NCBI RefSeq assembly: GCF_040676675.1
Contig: NZ_JBFAPK010000001.1
Location: forward strand, 620,001-684,000
Length of the DNA: 64,000 bases
DNA from: JBFAPK01 sp040676675
Lineage (GTDB): Bacteria > Actinomycetota > Actinomycetes > Mycobacteriales > Micromonosporaceae
Direction: 5' to 3'
How positions within the stretch are numbered: position 1 is the stretch's first letter; each line of letters opens with the position of its first letter. The position numbers were made by a program, and so were the translations under genes. The notes under the pieces were generated by a model, which did not search any database, was not told where the DNA came from, and was given only the letters and a program-made list of their open reading frames with translations. This document shows positions 8,601 through 15,762 of the stretch, in pieces.

Positions 8601-8789
8601 CTCGGCGGGGCGCAGCGTCTGACGGAGGTGGTCGAACCAGGCGGGGTGGGTGAAGTCGCCGGTACCGAGCAGGCTCACCCCCTTGCGCCGGGCCCACCAG
8701 GCCAGGTTCGGCAGGTTCAGGTCCCGGCTGCAGGCGCGCGAGTACTTCGAGTGGATGTGCAGGTCCGCGACGAACTGACGGGTGCCCAC
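5619..8789 (-). CDS. Endonuclease Q-like PHP nuclease fused to UvrD/Rep-type DNA helicase
   Basis: About 1056 residues. Residues 1-425 match the EndoQ/TIGR00375 family, which nicks DNA 5' of deaminated bases. The PHP metal ligands are present: DLHIHS (H11, H13), GTGDFTHP (D45, H48), VEIST (E101), H116/H117, H172 and SNSDAH (D231, H233). The EndoQ zinc region (C285, CPECGKPL at 301-308) is also there. A Lys/Ala/Pro linker (440-515) leads to a superfamily 1A helicase: Walker A AGPGTGKT (526-533), DEYQD, GDPDQAIYSFRG, LTLHAAKGLEF and VGLTRAQDRL. The gene likely links nicking at damage to unwinding (inference). GTG 8789 starts the PHP domain; in-frame GTGs near 8830-8845 are possible. It ends in a 24-bp duplication. 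Confidence 0.87.
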   Translation of the reverse strand: MGTRQFVADLHIHSKYSRACSRDLNLPNLAWWARRKGVSLLGTGDFTHPAWFDHLRQTLRPAEPGLYRLSEEDERDIARRLPPRLASAAEANPVRYMLSVEISTIYKRDDRTRKVHHLIYLPDLDAVARFNTALGRIGNLGSDGRPILGLDSRDLLEITLEASPDGYLVPAHIWTPWFSALGSKSGFDAIADCYADLAEHIFAVETGLSSDPEMNWRVSSLDRYRLVSNSDAHSPPALAREATVFDTELDYYALRSALRTGEGLSGTIEFFPEEGKYHADGHRLCGVNWAPERTRQAGGRCPECGKPLTVGVLSRVEDLADRPEGYRPANAPRVTHLVPLAEILGELNGVGARSKTVEGQFNNLLAALGSELEILQTVPLDEVGRAGGELLGEAIGRLRRGDVRRIPGYDGEYGVITVFDPDELGRTAGGGQADALFDMPVPRQRTAAPAKARSKPVAKAEPKRRPARPAATPVPPPPIAPPVSPHEPFEPMLAGMEEVGTGLLDRLDAMQRVAASAPGGPLLIVAGPGTGKTRTLTHRIAYLCAELNVFPEHCLAITFTRRAAEELRARLDGLLGPVAEDVTVGTFHSLGLSILRENPEAAGLPVDFRIADDVERTAVREEAGDDPAAYRKLLRERQLVDLDELVTLPVELLREDPALVARYRDRWRWIFVDEYQDVDAVQYELLRLLSPADGNLCAIGDPDQAIYSFRGADVSYFLRFSEDFTDARLVRLTRNYRSSAPILAAAVQAIAPSSLVRGRRLDPARLDPEAPLVGRYPAASVVDEADFVVRTIDDLVGGLSHRSLDSGRIDGRTSNVSFGDIAVLYRTDAQAAPVVDALTRAGVPVQKRSHNRLRDRPGVALIARELRLADGLGGPLAARVRLTGQVLAERLATPTLDASGGPGPEDVWAAVDLLTPLAQRCGEDLPMFLSQIAMGAEVDALDPRAEAVTLLTLHAAKGLEFPVVFLVGCEDGLLPMRFPGGKPSEDEVAEERRLFFVGLTRAQDRLYVSHARRRQRHGREQECDPTPFLDAIDAGLFERFGDSEPRRPKDRQLRLL

Positions 8790-8932
8790 AGAGGAGCCGC
8801 CGGAGCTGGCGGCGCTAGACGGAAGCACGCCGCATCCTGTCACGCCCCGACCCGCCTCGGCGTGTCGCCACGCGTGAGTGTGATCCTCCCGTCCCGCCCG
8901 GACGAGTCCCCCGGCGGCGGCGCCCGGGGCGA

Positions 8933-10237
8933 TCAGGCCGTGCTGCGCAGCTCCACCAGCGTCACCTGCGGCGGGGCGCCGACGCGTACCGGCGGGCCCC
9001 AGAACCCCGCCCCGTTGGTCACGTAGAGCCGCGTACCGTCGATCGTGGCCAGTCCGGAGACCACCGGCTGCTCCAACCGGACCACGTAGTCGAAGGGCCA
9101 GAACTGGCCGCCGTGGGTGTGCCCGGAGAGCTGCAGGTCCACGCCGTGCCGGGCGGCCTCGCGCACCTGGACGGGTTGGTGTGCCAGCAGCACCACGGGC
9201 CGGCTGGTGTCGCGGTCGCCGAGGGCGGCGTCGAAGTCCGGACCGGGCGCGCCTCGTTCGGTGGCGACCAGATCGTTGATCCCGGCGAGGTCGAGCACGC
9301 CGCCCGGAGTGACGATCCCGGTGCGCTCGTTCTGCAGCACCCGCAGGCCGAGCCGGTCCACCTCGGCGATCCATTCCGCGGCACCGGAGTAGTACTCGTG
9401 GTTGCCGGTCACGAAGAAGCTGCCGTACCGCGAGCGCAGCCCGCGCAGGGGCGCGGCGGCGGGGCCCAGCGCCTCGACCGTACCGTCGACCAGGTCGCCG
9501 ACCACCGCCACCAGGTCCGCGTCGAGCCGGTTGATGGCGGCGACGATCCGTTCGGCGTGCGCCCGGCCGTTCAGCGGACCGAGGTGGATGTCGGAGACGG
9601 TGGCGATCCGCAGCCCGTCCATGCGACGGGGGAGCTTGGCGAGGGGGATCCGCACCCGGTCCAGTCGCGGCGGACCGGTCGCGACGCGCACGCCGTACCC
9701 GGTCACGCCGGTGGCGGTGAGTCCGGCGACGATGGCGGCTCCCCGGGCCAGCAGCAGCCGCCGGCCGGGGTCGTGCTCGGGTCCGACCCGGGACGCACCG
9801 GCCCCGCCCTCCGCCGGCGGTGCGACGGTTTCCTCCGGCGGGGCGATGGTGGCGACGGCCTCGGCGGTCGGCCGTTCGACCGTGGCGGTGTTGCCGACCG
9901 CGGCCGGCTGCGGCACCGGGCGGGCGGTCGCCGCGCGGGCTCGCCGGCGCAGCAGCAGCCGTACCGCGAGCACCGGTGCTTCGAGCGCGAGCAGCACCAG
10001 CACCAGGTAGAACATCAGCGCCAGCCAGAGGTAGCCCGGCCAGGTCAACCAGAGCAGGCCGGCCTCGGTACCGATCAACGTGGTCGGTACGGCGACGCCG
10101 AGCAGCACCAGGGCGGCGCTGCCCAGCCGCCGCCCGGTGCCGGGGCGGGTGGTGTCGCGGACCAGCCGTTTCCACAGGTAGAGATGGACCAGGCCGGCGC
10201 CGAGCGTCAGGGCGGCCAGGAACCACAGCGGCGCCAT
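8933..10237 (-). CDS. Membrane-anchored metallophosphoesterase
   Basis: 434 residues. Residues 1-105 form about four transmembrane helices, 105-160 is a low-complexity linker, and a further hydrophobic segment follows RRLLLARG at about 163. The phosphoesterase domain (215-434) has the full calcineurin-like signature: SDIHLG, GDLVDG, GNHEYY, HQPVQ and SGHTHGGQFWP. The catalytic domain probably faces outside, and family members often act on phospholipids or other phosphoesters. The start ATG 10237 has TAGATT 6 nt upstream. It stands alone on the minus strand, upstream of the helicase gene. Confidence 0.9.
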   Translation of the reverse strand: MAPLWFLAALTLGAGLVHLYLWKRLVRDTTRPGTGRRLGSAALVLLGVAVPTTLIGTEAGLLWLTWPGYLWLALMFYLVLVLLALEAPVLAVRLLLRRRARAATARPVPQPAAVGNTATVERPTAEAVATIAPPEETVAPPAEGGAGASRVGPEHDPGRRLLLARGAAIVAGLTATGVTGYGVRVATGPPRLDRVRIPLAKLPRRMDGLRIATVSDIHLGPLNGRAHAERIVAAINRLDADLVAVVGDLVDGTVEALGPAAAPLRGLRSRYGSFFVTGNHEYYSGAAEWIAEVDRLGLRVLQNERTGIVTPGGVLDLAGINDLVATERGAPGPDFDAALGDRDTSRPVVLLAHQPVQVREAARHGVDLQLSGHTHGGQFWPFDYVVRLEQPVVSGLATIDGTRLYVTNGAGFWGPPVRVGAPPQVTLVELRSTA

Positions 10238-10243
10238 GCCGCC

Positions 10244-10249
10244 AATCTA
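10244..10249 (-). promoter_or_regulatory. -10 box for metallophosphoesterase gene
   Basis: TAGATT on the minus strand, 6 nt before ATG 10237, consistent with a leaderless mRNA. Confidence 0.5.
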
Positions 10250-10374
10250 GCCGCCGCCCGGCACGGGAGGGCCGGGATGCCCCCAGGCCGCCGTGAAGGG
10301 CGGGCCGGCGTCTGTGCTCCCGGCCGCCCGCGCGGCGGCGTCGTTCCTGGGCCGCGAGCGGGGCGGCGTCGTTT

Positions 10375-10626
10375 CTAGCCGCCGGCGAAGGGTGGCAGCA
10401 CGTCCACCGTCGCCCCGTCCGGCAGGCGGGCCTGCCGGTCGTGCCAGCTGACGCCGTCGACCAGGAAGCTCGCCATCTTGAGCACCGTGGCGAGCCGCTC
10501 GCCGTGCCGGGTGCCGAGGTCGGTGGTCAGCTCGTCCAGGCTCCGGTCGCCGGATACCGACTCCACGCTGGTCCCGGCCGCGGCCCGGGCCGCGGCGAAG
10601 TACCGGACGGTCAACTCGTGCGCCAC
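10375..10626 (-). CDS. moaD: MoaD/ThiS family sulfur-carrier protein
   Basis: 83-residue beta-grasp protein ending in the diagnostic PPFAGG. The terminal Gly-Gly is adenylated and converted to thiocarboxylate, which donates sulfur to cyclic pyranopterin monophosphate in molybdenum-cofactor synthesis. The start ATG 10626 is 3 nt after the moaA stop, so it is cotranscribed and probably coupled. That context favours MoaD over ThiS. No MoaE is in the window. Confidence 0.85.
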   Translation of the reverse strand: MAHELTVRYFAAARAAAGTSVESVSGDRSLDELTTDLGTRHGERLATVLKMASFLVDGVSWHDRQARLPDGATVDVLPPFAGG

Positions 10627-10629
10627 GGT

Positions 10630-11685
10630 TCAGCCTCCGATCGCCGACATCGGGCGGGCCGGTTGCAGGAAACTCGGATCGTCGATGCCGTGCCCGGCGC
10701 GCTTGCCCCACATCGCCACCCGCCAGCGCCGGGCGATCTCCTCGTCGTCCGCGCCGGCGCGGAGCGCCCCGCGCAGGTCCGACTCCTCGGTCGCGAAGAG
10801 GCAGGCGCGGACCTGGCCGTCGGCGGTGAGCCGGGTACGGTCGCAGTCGCCGCAGAACGGTCGGGTGACGCTCGCGATGACGCCCACCTTCGCCGGCCCG
10901 CCGGAGGGGTCGGTGGCGCCCTCGACCAGCCAGGTCTCGGCGGGCGCGCCGCCGCGCTCGGCCGGGTCGGGGTGCAGCGTGAACTCGGCGCGCAGCGCGG
11001 TCAGGATCTCCTCGGCGGTGATCATCGAGGAGCGGTCCCAGGCGTGCTGGGCGTCGAGCGGCATCTGCTCGATGAACCGCAGCTGGTAGCCGTGCGCGAG
11101 GGCGAAGCGCAGCAGCGCGGGGGCCTCGTCGGAGTTGACGTCCCGCATCAGCACGGAGTTGATCTTCACCGGGGTGAGCCCGGCCTCGGCCGCACCGGCC
11201 AGTCCGGCCAGCACGTCGTCCAGCCGGTCGCGGCGGGTCAGCCGGGTGAAGCGCTCCCGGTCGATCGTGTCCAGCGAGACGTTCACCCGGTCGAGCCCGG
11301 CGTCGCGCAGCGTGCGGGCCATCCGCGCCAGCCCGATGCCGTTGGTGGTGAGCGACAGCGTCGGGCGTGGTTCCAGCGCGGCGACGGCCGCGACGATGGC
11401 CGGCAGGCCGGGCCGGATCAGCGGCTCGCCGCCGGTGAACCGGACCTCGGTGACGCCGAGCCGCCGCACCGCGATCCGGACCAGGCGGATGATCTCCTCG
11501 TCGTCGAGCAGATTCCGCTGGGGCAGCCAGGCCAGCCCTTCGGCCGGCATGCAGTACGTGCAGCGCAGGTTGCAGCGGTCGGTCAGGGAGACCCGCAGAT
11601 CGGTCGCGGCTCGCCCGAACCGGTCCACCAAACGGTCGTCATTCGGTCGGCCTACGCTTACCGGGGCCGACGGCGGGATGCCCAT
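10630..11685 (-). CDS. moaA: GTP 3',8-cyclase MoaA (molybdenum cofactor step 1)
   Basis: 351-residue radical SAM enzyme that converts GTP to 3',8-cyclo-GTP. The N-terminal [4Fe-4S] cluster motif is CNLRCTYC (C38, C42, C45), followed by the SAM-binding TGGEPL. The C-terminal substrate cluster is FCGDC with a further Cys in VRACLF. The protein ends in the Gly-Gly tail (AIGG) required by MoaA. ATG 11685 is preceded by TACGGT at 6 nt, so it may be leaderless although the fructosamine kinase gene ends only 17 nt upstream. Confidence 0.95.
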   Translation of the reverse strand: MGIPPSAPVSVGRPNDDRLVDRFGRAATDLRVSLTDRCNLRCTYCMPAEGLAWLPQRNLLDDEEIIRLVRIAVRRLGVTEVRFTGGEPLIRPGLPAIVAAVAALEPRPTLSLTTNGIGLARMARTLRDAGLDRVNVSLDTIDRERFTRLTRRDRLDDVLAGLAGAAEAGLTPVKINSVLMRDVNSDEAPALLRFALAHGYQLRFIEQMPLDAQHAWDRSSMITAEEILTALRAEFTLHPDPAERGGAPAETWLVEGATDPSGGPAKVGVIASVTRPFCGDCDRTRLTADGQVRACLFATEESDLRGALRAGADDEEIARRWRVAMWGKRAGHGIDDPSFLQPARPMSAIGG

Positions 11686-11691
11686 TGCTCG

Positions 11692-11697
11692 ACCGTA
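11692..11697 (-). promoter_or_regulatory. -10 box for moaA
   Basis: TACGGT on the minus strand, 6 nt before ATG 11685. It would give moaA-moaD their own leaderless transcript inside the kinase-moaA-moaD run. Confidence 0.45.
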
Positions 11698-11702
11698 GCG
11701 CG

Positions 11703-12593
11703 TCACCGGTGGAGGACGGAGCGGGCCGCACGAGCTACCTCTTCCCGGTACGCGCCGCCGAACAGCGCGGTGTGCACCAGGAGCAGCTGCAACTGGTGCA
11801 GCGGTACCCGGTCCCGCCATCCGTCGGCGAGCGGCCAGACCTCCTGGTAGGCGGCGAGTACGCGGTCGAGGTGAGGTGCCCCGCCCCAGAGCGCCAGCTG
11901 GGCCAGGTCCGTCTCCCGGTGTCCCCCGTGCGCGGCCGGGTCGACCAGCCAGACCCGGCCGTCCGCACCCCAGAGCAGGTTGCCCGGCCACAGGTCGCCG
12001 TGCACCCGGGCGGGCGGCTCGTCCCCGCCGTACCGGTCGACGCCGGCGATCACCTTCCGCACCAGGGCGGCCTCGGTCCCAGTGAGCGCGCCGTTGTCGA
12101 CCGAGCGCCGCAGATGTGGTTCGAGCCGGTGTGCGGCGAACCACTCCGGCCAGGGACCGGGCGACGGGGCGTTCTCCTGGGGAAGCGCGCCGATGAACCC
12201 GATCCACTCGGCACCGAAGGCGGGCGCGCCCGCGCGGTGCAGGGCGGCCAGTTCTCGCCCGAAGCGTTCGGCCGCAGCCGGGCTCGGCTCGCCGGGCTCC
12301 ACCCACTCCAGCGCCAGCAGCTCAGGCAGCGCCACGATCACCTCGGGGACCGGTACCGCCCCGGCCGAGCGCAGCCAGCACAGACCGGCCGCCTCGGTGG
12401 CGAAGAAGCCCTCCGGCGCCGGCGTTCCGGACCGCTCCGGCCAGGTCTTGGCGAACACCGAGTTGCCGTCGTCGAGCGTCAGCCGGGTGGCCGTGCAGAT
12501 GCTGCCGCCCGGCACGGGCGTCTCCCGGATTCGCTGGTGGGTCAGGAAGGTGGGCAGGTGTCGCGGGTGCTCCCGGAGGTAGGCCAGGTCCAT
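11703..12593 (-). CDS. Fructosamine kinase family protein
   Basis: 296 residues of the fructosamine-3-kinase/ketosamine kinase family (APH-like fold), which phosphorylate ketoamines formed by glycation so they can be removed. The phosphate-anchor lysine is in VFAKTW near 60. The catalytic loop is RVHGDLWPGNLLW, and the metal site is WLVDPAAHGGHRETDLAQL. A longer open frame starts at 12740, but ATG 12593 begins the conserved domain and has TACCTT 6 nt upstream. The gene lies 17 nt before moaA. A functional link to molybdenum cofactor is not known. Confidence 0.88.
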   Translation of the reverse strand: MDLAYLREHPRHLPTFLTHQRIRETPVPGGSICTATRLTLDDGNSVFAKTWPERSGTPAPEGFFATEAAGLCWLRSAGAVPVPEVIVALPELLALEWVEPGEPSPAAAERFGRELAALHRAGAPAFGAEWIGFIGALPQENAPSPGPWPEWFAAHRLEPHLRRSVDNGALTGTEAALVRKVIAGVDRYGGDEPPARVHGDLWPGNLLWGADGRVWLVDPAAHGGHRETDLAQLALWGGAPHLDRVLAAYQEVWPLADGWRDRVPLHQLQLLLVHTALFGGAYREEVARAARSVLHR

Positions 12594-12599
12594 GCCTGC

Positions 12600-12605
12600 A
12601 AGGTA
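12600..12605 (-). promoter_or_regulatory. -10 box for fructosamine kinase gene
   Basis: TACCTT on the minus strand, 6 nt before ATG 12593. Confidence 0.5.
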
Positions 12606-12704
12606 GTCGCCGGATATCGCCCGCGGGCCGCCCGGCACGTCACGGTGCCAAAATATCGACCGATTGCTATTTCTATTCTGACCTGCGGAACTACCCAGCG
12701 TGGC

Positions 12705-12741
12705 TGTGGACAACGCCGTGTCGATCACTAGTTCATCCACA
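12705..12741. promoter_or_regulatory. Two DnaA-box-like 9-mers between divergent genes
   Basis: TGTGGACAA (12705-12713) is the exact reverse complement of the actinobacterial DnaA box TTGTCCACA. TCATCCACA (12733-12741) is one base from TTATCCACA. A locally AT-rich run (12648-12680) lies beside them. Binding is unproven. Confidence 0.4.
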
Positions 12742-12793
12742 GGGGTGGATGGGGACTTCCCGGCGCGCGGCGTGGCGGGCGACCCTACCCGGT

Positions 12794-14176
12794 ATGAATC
12801 CCTCCGACCAGCCGCCGCTCTCGCTGCGTACCCCCGCCGACGTCATCGCGGCCGTGCCCTACCTGCTGGGCTTCCATCCCGCCGACAGCCTGGTGGTGGT
12901 CGCGCTGCGCGGAAAGCGGGTCGTCTTCGTGGCCCGGGGCGACCTGCCTGGCCCCGCCACCGGCCCCGCCGTCCCTTCCGGCCTCGCCTCTTCTGGTCCC
13001 GCCTCTTCTGGTCCCGCCTCTTCCGGATCCGGCCCGCTCCCCGGTCCCGACGGGGCCGGCCGGGCCCGCGACTCCGGGTCGGCGGCCCTCGGACCCCTCG
13101 GACCCCTCGGACCTGGGGCCGCTGCCGGGCCCGGGATCGTCGGACCGGGGCCCGGGTCCCGCGATCCCGGGTCCGGCCCGGTCGGTGACCTCGACACCCT
13201 GGACCTCGACGACGTGGCCCGCCACATCGCGGCGGTCGTCGGCCGGCAGAGCGCCGACACCGCCACCGTCATCGGCTACGGCCCGCCCGAGCGGGTCACC
13301 CCTGCCGTCGACGCGGTCCGGACCGAACTCGCGCGGGCGGGCCTGCGCGTCCTCGACGCGCTGCGGGTCACCGGATCGCGGTACTGGTCGTACCTCTGCG
13401 ACGATCCGCACTGCTGCCCGCCGGAGGGGAAGGCGTTCGACCCCTCCACCAGTCGGGTCGCCGCGGCGGCCACCTTCGCGGGCCAGGTCGCGCTCCCCGA
13501 CCGGGCCGCCCTGGTCCGGCTGCTCGATCCCGTGGTCGGCGCCGCCCGCGAGGCGATGCGGCTGGCGACCGTTCGCGCCGACCAGAGCCTCACCCGGCTG
13601 CTGGCCGCCGCGCCGACGGAACCGCGGCGGGCCCGCGAACTGCGTACCGCCGGCGAGTCGGCGGTACGGGTGGCGCACGACCGCCACCGGCGCGCGGATC
13701 GGCTCATTGACGACGAGGTCGCCTGGCTGAGCCTCCTCCTCGACCACATTCCCGTGCGGGACCACGCCTGGCGGCGCACCGGCCCCGAGGACTGGCAACA
13801 GTCACTCTGGGGCGACCTGGTGCGTCGGGCCGAGCCCGGCCTGGTGGCCGCGCCCGCGAGCCTGCTCGCCTTCTCGGCCTGGCGCGCCGGGCAGGGTGCG
13901 CTGGCCGCGGTCGCGATCGAGCGCGCGCTGAGCGACCGGCCGGGCTACTCGATGGCGCTGCTGCTGGAGGACGTGCTGCGCAACGGTGTGCAACCCTCCA
14001 CGGTGGAGGCATGGCCCCGGGTCCGGCGCCCGGGCGCCCGCCGGGGTGCCTCCGGCCGGCCGCCCGGCGGCGAGGCCCGAGCCAGGGCGGACGCTGACCG
14101 GTCGCGCACGCGGGCCCGCCCGTCCGGTGGCGAGCCGACCCGCCGCGCCCGGCGACCCCGGCGGCCGGTCCGGTGA
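12794..14176 (+). CDS. DUF4192 domain-containing protein
   Basis: 460 residues from ATG 12794. The opening SLRTPADVIAAVPYLLGFHP and LVVVALRG are characteristic of DUF4192, an actinobacterial family of unknown function. The conserved core resumes with DLDTLDLDDVARHIAAVVG and includes GSRYWSYLCDDPHCCPPEG. Between residues about 55 and 135 is an Ala/Gly/Pro/Ser insert with short tandem repeats, and the last 60 residues are Arg/Pro-rich and probably disordered. The gene is monocistronic, divergent from the fructosamine kinase gene and convergent with fdhD. Confidence 0.85.
   Translation: MNPSDQPPLSLRTPADVIAAVPYLLGFHPADSLVVVALRGKRVVFVARGDLPGPATGPAVPSGLASSGPASSGPASSGSGPLPGPDGAGRARDSGSAALGPLGPLGPGAAAGPGIVGPGPGSRDPGSGPVGDLDTLDLDDVARHIAAVVGRQSADTATVIGYGPPERVTPAVDAVRTELARAGLRVLDALRVTGSRYWSYLCDDPHCCPPEGKAFDPSTSRVAAAATFAGQVALPDRAALVRLLDPVVGAAREAMRLATVRADQSLTRLLAAAPTEPRRARELRTAGESAVRVAHDRHRRADRLIDDEVAWLSLLLDHIPVRDHAWRRTGPEDWQQSLWGDLVRRAEPGLVAAPASLLAFSAWRAGQGALAAVAIERALSDRPGYSMALLLEDVLRNGVQPSTVEAWPRVRRPGARRGASGRPPGGEARARADADRSRTRARPSGGEPTRRARRPRRPVR
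12986..13030 (+). repeat. 15-bp tandem repeat (x3) in DUF4192 gene
   Basis: GCCTCTTCTGGTCCC occurs at 12986-13000 and 13001-13015, and a degenerate copy at 13016-13030. It encodes ASSGP units inside the domain-splitting insert. A 9-bp CTCGGACCC repeat (x3) follows near 13088. Confidence 0.9.
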
Positions 14177-14253
14177 GGACCGGAGGCGCGGTCGGCGCGG
14201 CGCCGCGCGGTTGGGCAGGGCGGTCGGCCGCGCCGGGGCGGACGGGCGGAACC

Positions 14254-15111
14254 TCAGACGTCGACCCGGGAACCGCCGGTGTAGACGTTCATGGTGCTGC
14301 CGCGCAGGAAGCCGACCAGGGTCATGCCGGCCTCGGTCGCCAGGTCGATGGCGAGCGTGCTCGGCGCGGAGACCGCGGCGAGCAGCGGTACCCCGGCCAT
14401 CCACGCCTTCTGCGTCAGCTCGAAGCTGGCCCGCCCGGAGACCAGCAGGACGTGGCCGCTCAGCGGAAGCCGGCGCTGGCGTACCGCCCAGCCGATCACC
14501 TTGTCCACGGCGTTGTGCCGGCCGACGTCCTCGCGCAGCACCACCAGGTTCCCCTCGGCGTCGAAGAGCCCGGCGGCGTGCAGCCCGCCGGTCTTCTCGA
14601 ACTCCCGTTGCGCGGCGCGGAGCCGGTCGGGCAGGGCCGCGAGGGTGGTCGCCGGCACGCAGAGCGGGTCGCCGGCCACGTCGAACCGGGACCGGGTACG
14701 AATCGCGTCGATGCTCGCCTTGCCGCAGACCCCGCACGAGCTGGTGGTGTAGAAGTTCCGGGTCGGGTCGGTCTCCGGCGCCGGCACGCCGGGGGAGAGC
14801 ACCACGTCCACCACGTTGTACGTGTTCGGCATGTCGGTACCGGCGCAGAGCTGTGCGGTGGCCACGTCGTCGGCGGAGCGGATCAGCCCTTCGGTCAGCA
14901 GGAAACCCATCGCCAGGTCGAGGTCGTCGCCGGGCGTACGCATCGTCACGGCGAGTGGTGCCCGGCGTCCCGGCCCGGCCGGACCGACCCGGATCTCGAA
15001 CGGCTCCTCGGCCGAGAGGCTGTCCGGCCGGCGTACCGACACCCTGCCACCGGCGGACTCGGCCGCCAGGTCGATTCGCAAGACCGTACGCCGGTCAGTA
15101 ACCCGTCCCAT
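14254..15111 (-). CDS. fdhD: Formate dehydrogenase accessory sulfurtransferase FdhD
   Basis: 285 residues. FdhD moves sulfur from a cysteine desulfurase to the molybdenum cofactor of formate dehydrogenases. The essential persulfide-carrying pair lies in SSCGVCGK. Other family blocks are EEPFEIRV, MRTPGDDLDLAMGFLLTEGL, LREDVGRHNAVDK and SGRASFELTQK. ATG 15111 has CAGTAT 6 nt upstream. It is divergent from mobA, so the two share a short 51-bp promoter region. No formate dehydrogenase gene is in the window. Confidence 0.93.
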   Translation of the reverse strand: MGRVTDRRTVLRIDLAAESAGGRVSVRRPDSLSAEEPFEIRVGPAGPGRRAPLAVTMRTPGDDLDLAMGFLLTEGLIRSADDVATAQLCAGTDMPNTYNVVDVVLSPGVPAPETDPTRNFYTTSSCGVCGKASIDAIRTRSRFDVAGDPLCVPATTLAALPDRLRAAQREFEKTGGLHAAGLFDAEGNLVVLREDVGRHNAVDKVIGWAVRQRRLPLSGHVLLVSGRASFELTQKAWMAGVPLLAAVSAPSTLAIDLATEAGMTLVGFLRGSTMNVYTGGSRVDV

Positions 15112-15150
15112 GCCGCCATACTGCCTCGCGCGAGTCGTCCCCCGCACGGC

Positions 15151-15156
15151 TACCGT
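15151..15156 (+). promoter_or_regulatory. -10 box for mobA
   Basis: TACCGT, 6 nt before ATG 15163. Confidence 0.5.
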
Positions 15157-15162
15157 GGCCGG

Positions 15163-15762
15163 ATGGAGGCATTCGCTGCGGTGGTGCTCACCGGGGGCGG
15201 CGCCCGACGGATGGGCGGCATCGACAAACCGGCCGTGCCGGTCGGCGGCCAGCCAATGCGCGACCGGGTGCTCGACGCCGTCTCCGGCGCGTCGGCGCGG
15301 ATCGTCGTGGGGCCGGCGACGGGCCTGCCACCGGACGTCCGGCACACCCGGGAGGACCCGCCGGGCGGCGGTCCGGTCGCGGCGACGGAGGCCGGGCTGG
15401 CGCTGCTCGATCCCGACCCGCCGACCACCGTCCTGCTCGCCGCGGACCTGCCGCTGCTCACCGCCGAGGCGGTACGGTCCCTGGTCGAGCACGTCTCCGG
15501 CGCGGCCGTAGACGGGGCGGTGTACCTGGACGACGGTGGACGCCGGCAGTTGCTCTGCGGCGCGTGGCGTACGGCGGCGCTGCGGGCCGCGCTGGCCCGG
15601 GTACGCGCCGGGCGGGGCGGCACGCTGGCGGGCGCGTCCATCCGGGGGCTGGTCGCCGACCTGACGGTGGCCGAGCTGTCGTGGACCCGATCCGGGCCGC
15701 CGCCGTGGTGGGACTGCGACACTGACGACGACGTACGCCGCGCGGAAGAGTGGATTCGATGA
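15163..15762 (+). CDS. mobA: Molybdenum cofactor guanylyltransferase
   Basis: 199 residues, the usual MobA length. MobA transfers GMP from GTP to molybdopterin to give the guanine dinucleotide cofactor used by formate dehydrogenase-type enzymes. The nucleotide-binding loop is LTGGGARRMGGIDKP, and the metal-binding acid is in LLAADLPLL. The start ATG 15163 is leaderless-like; a longer open frame reaching back to 14173 is antisense to fdhD. It pairs with divergent fdhD and overlaps the next gene by ATGA. Confidence 0.88.
   Translation: MEAFAAVVLTGGGARRMGGIDKPAVPVGGQPMRDRVLDAVSGASARIVVGPATGLPPDVRHTREDPPGGGPVAATEAGLALLDPDPPTTVLLAADLPLLTAEAVRSLVEHVSGAAVDGAVYLDDGGRRQLLCGAWRTAALRAALARVRAGRGGTLAGASIRGLVADLTVAELSWTRSGPPPWWDCDTDDDVRRAEEWIR

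Noticed and set aside
5529..9026. Open frame of 1165 codons on the plus strand
   Set aside because: It is antisense to the EndoQ-UvrD gene, which has complete motifs. High GC keeps stops rare in the opposite frames, and its translation is Arg/Gly/Val-rich with no domain.
8933..10237. Read-through fusion of the metallophosphoesterase region with the helicase frame (5619-10226 open frame)
   Set aside because: The upstream part of that frame is a shifted reading of the phosphoesterase gene; the real helicase starts near the PHP domain.
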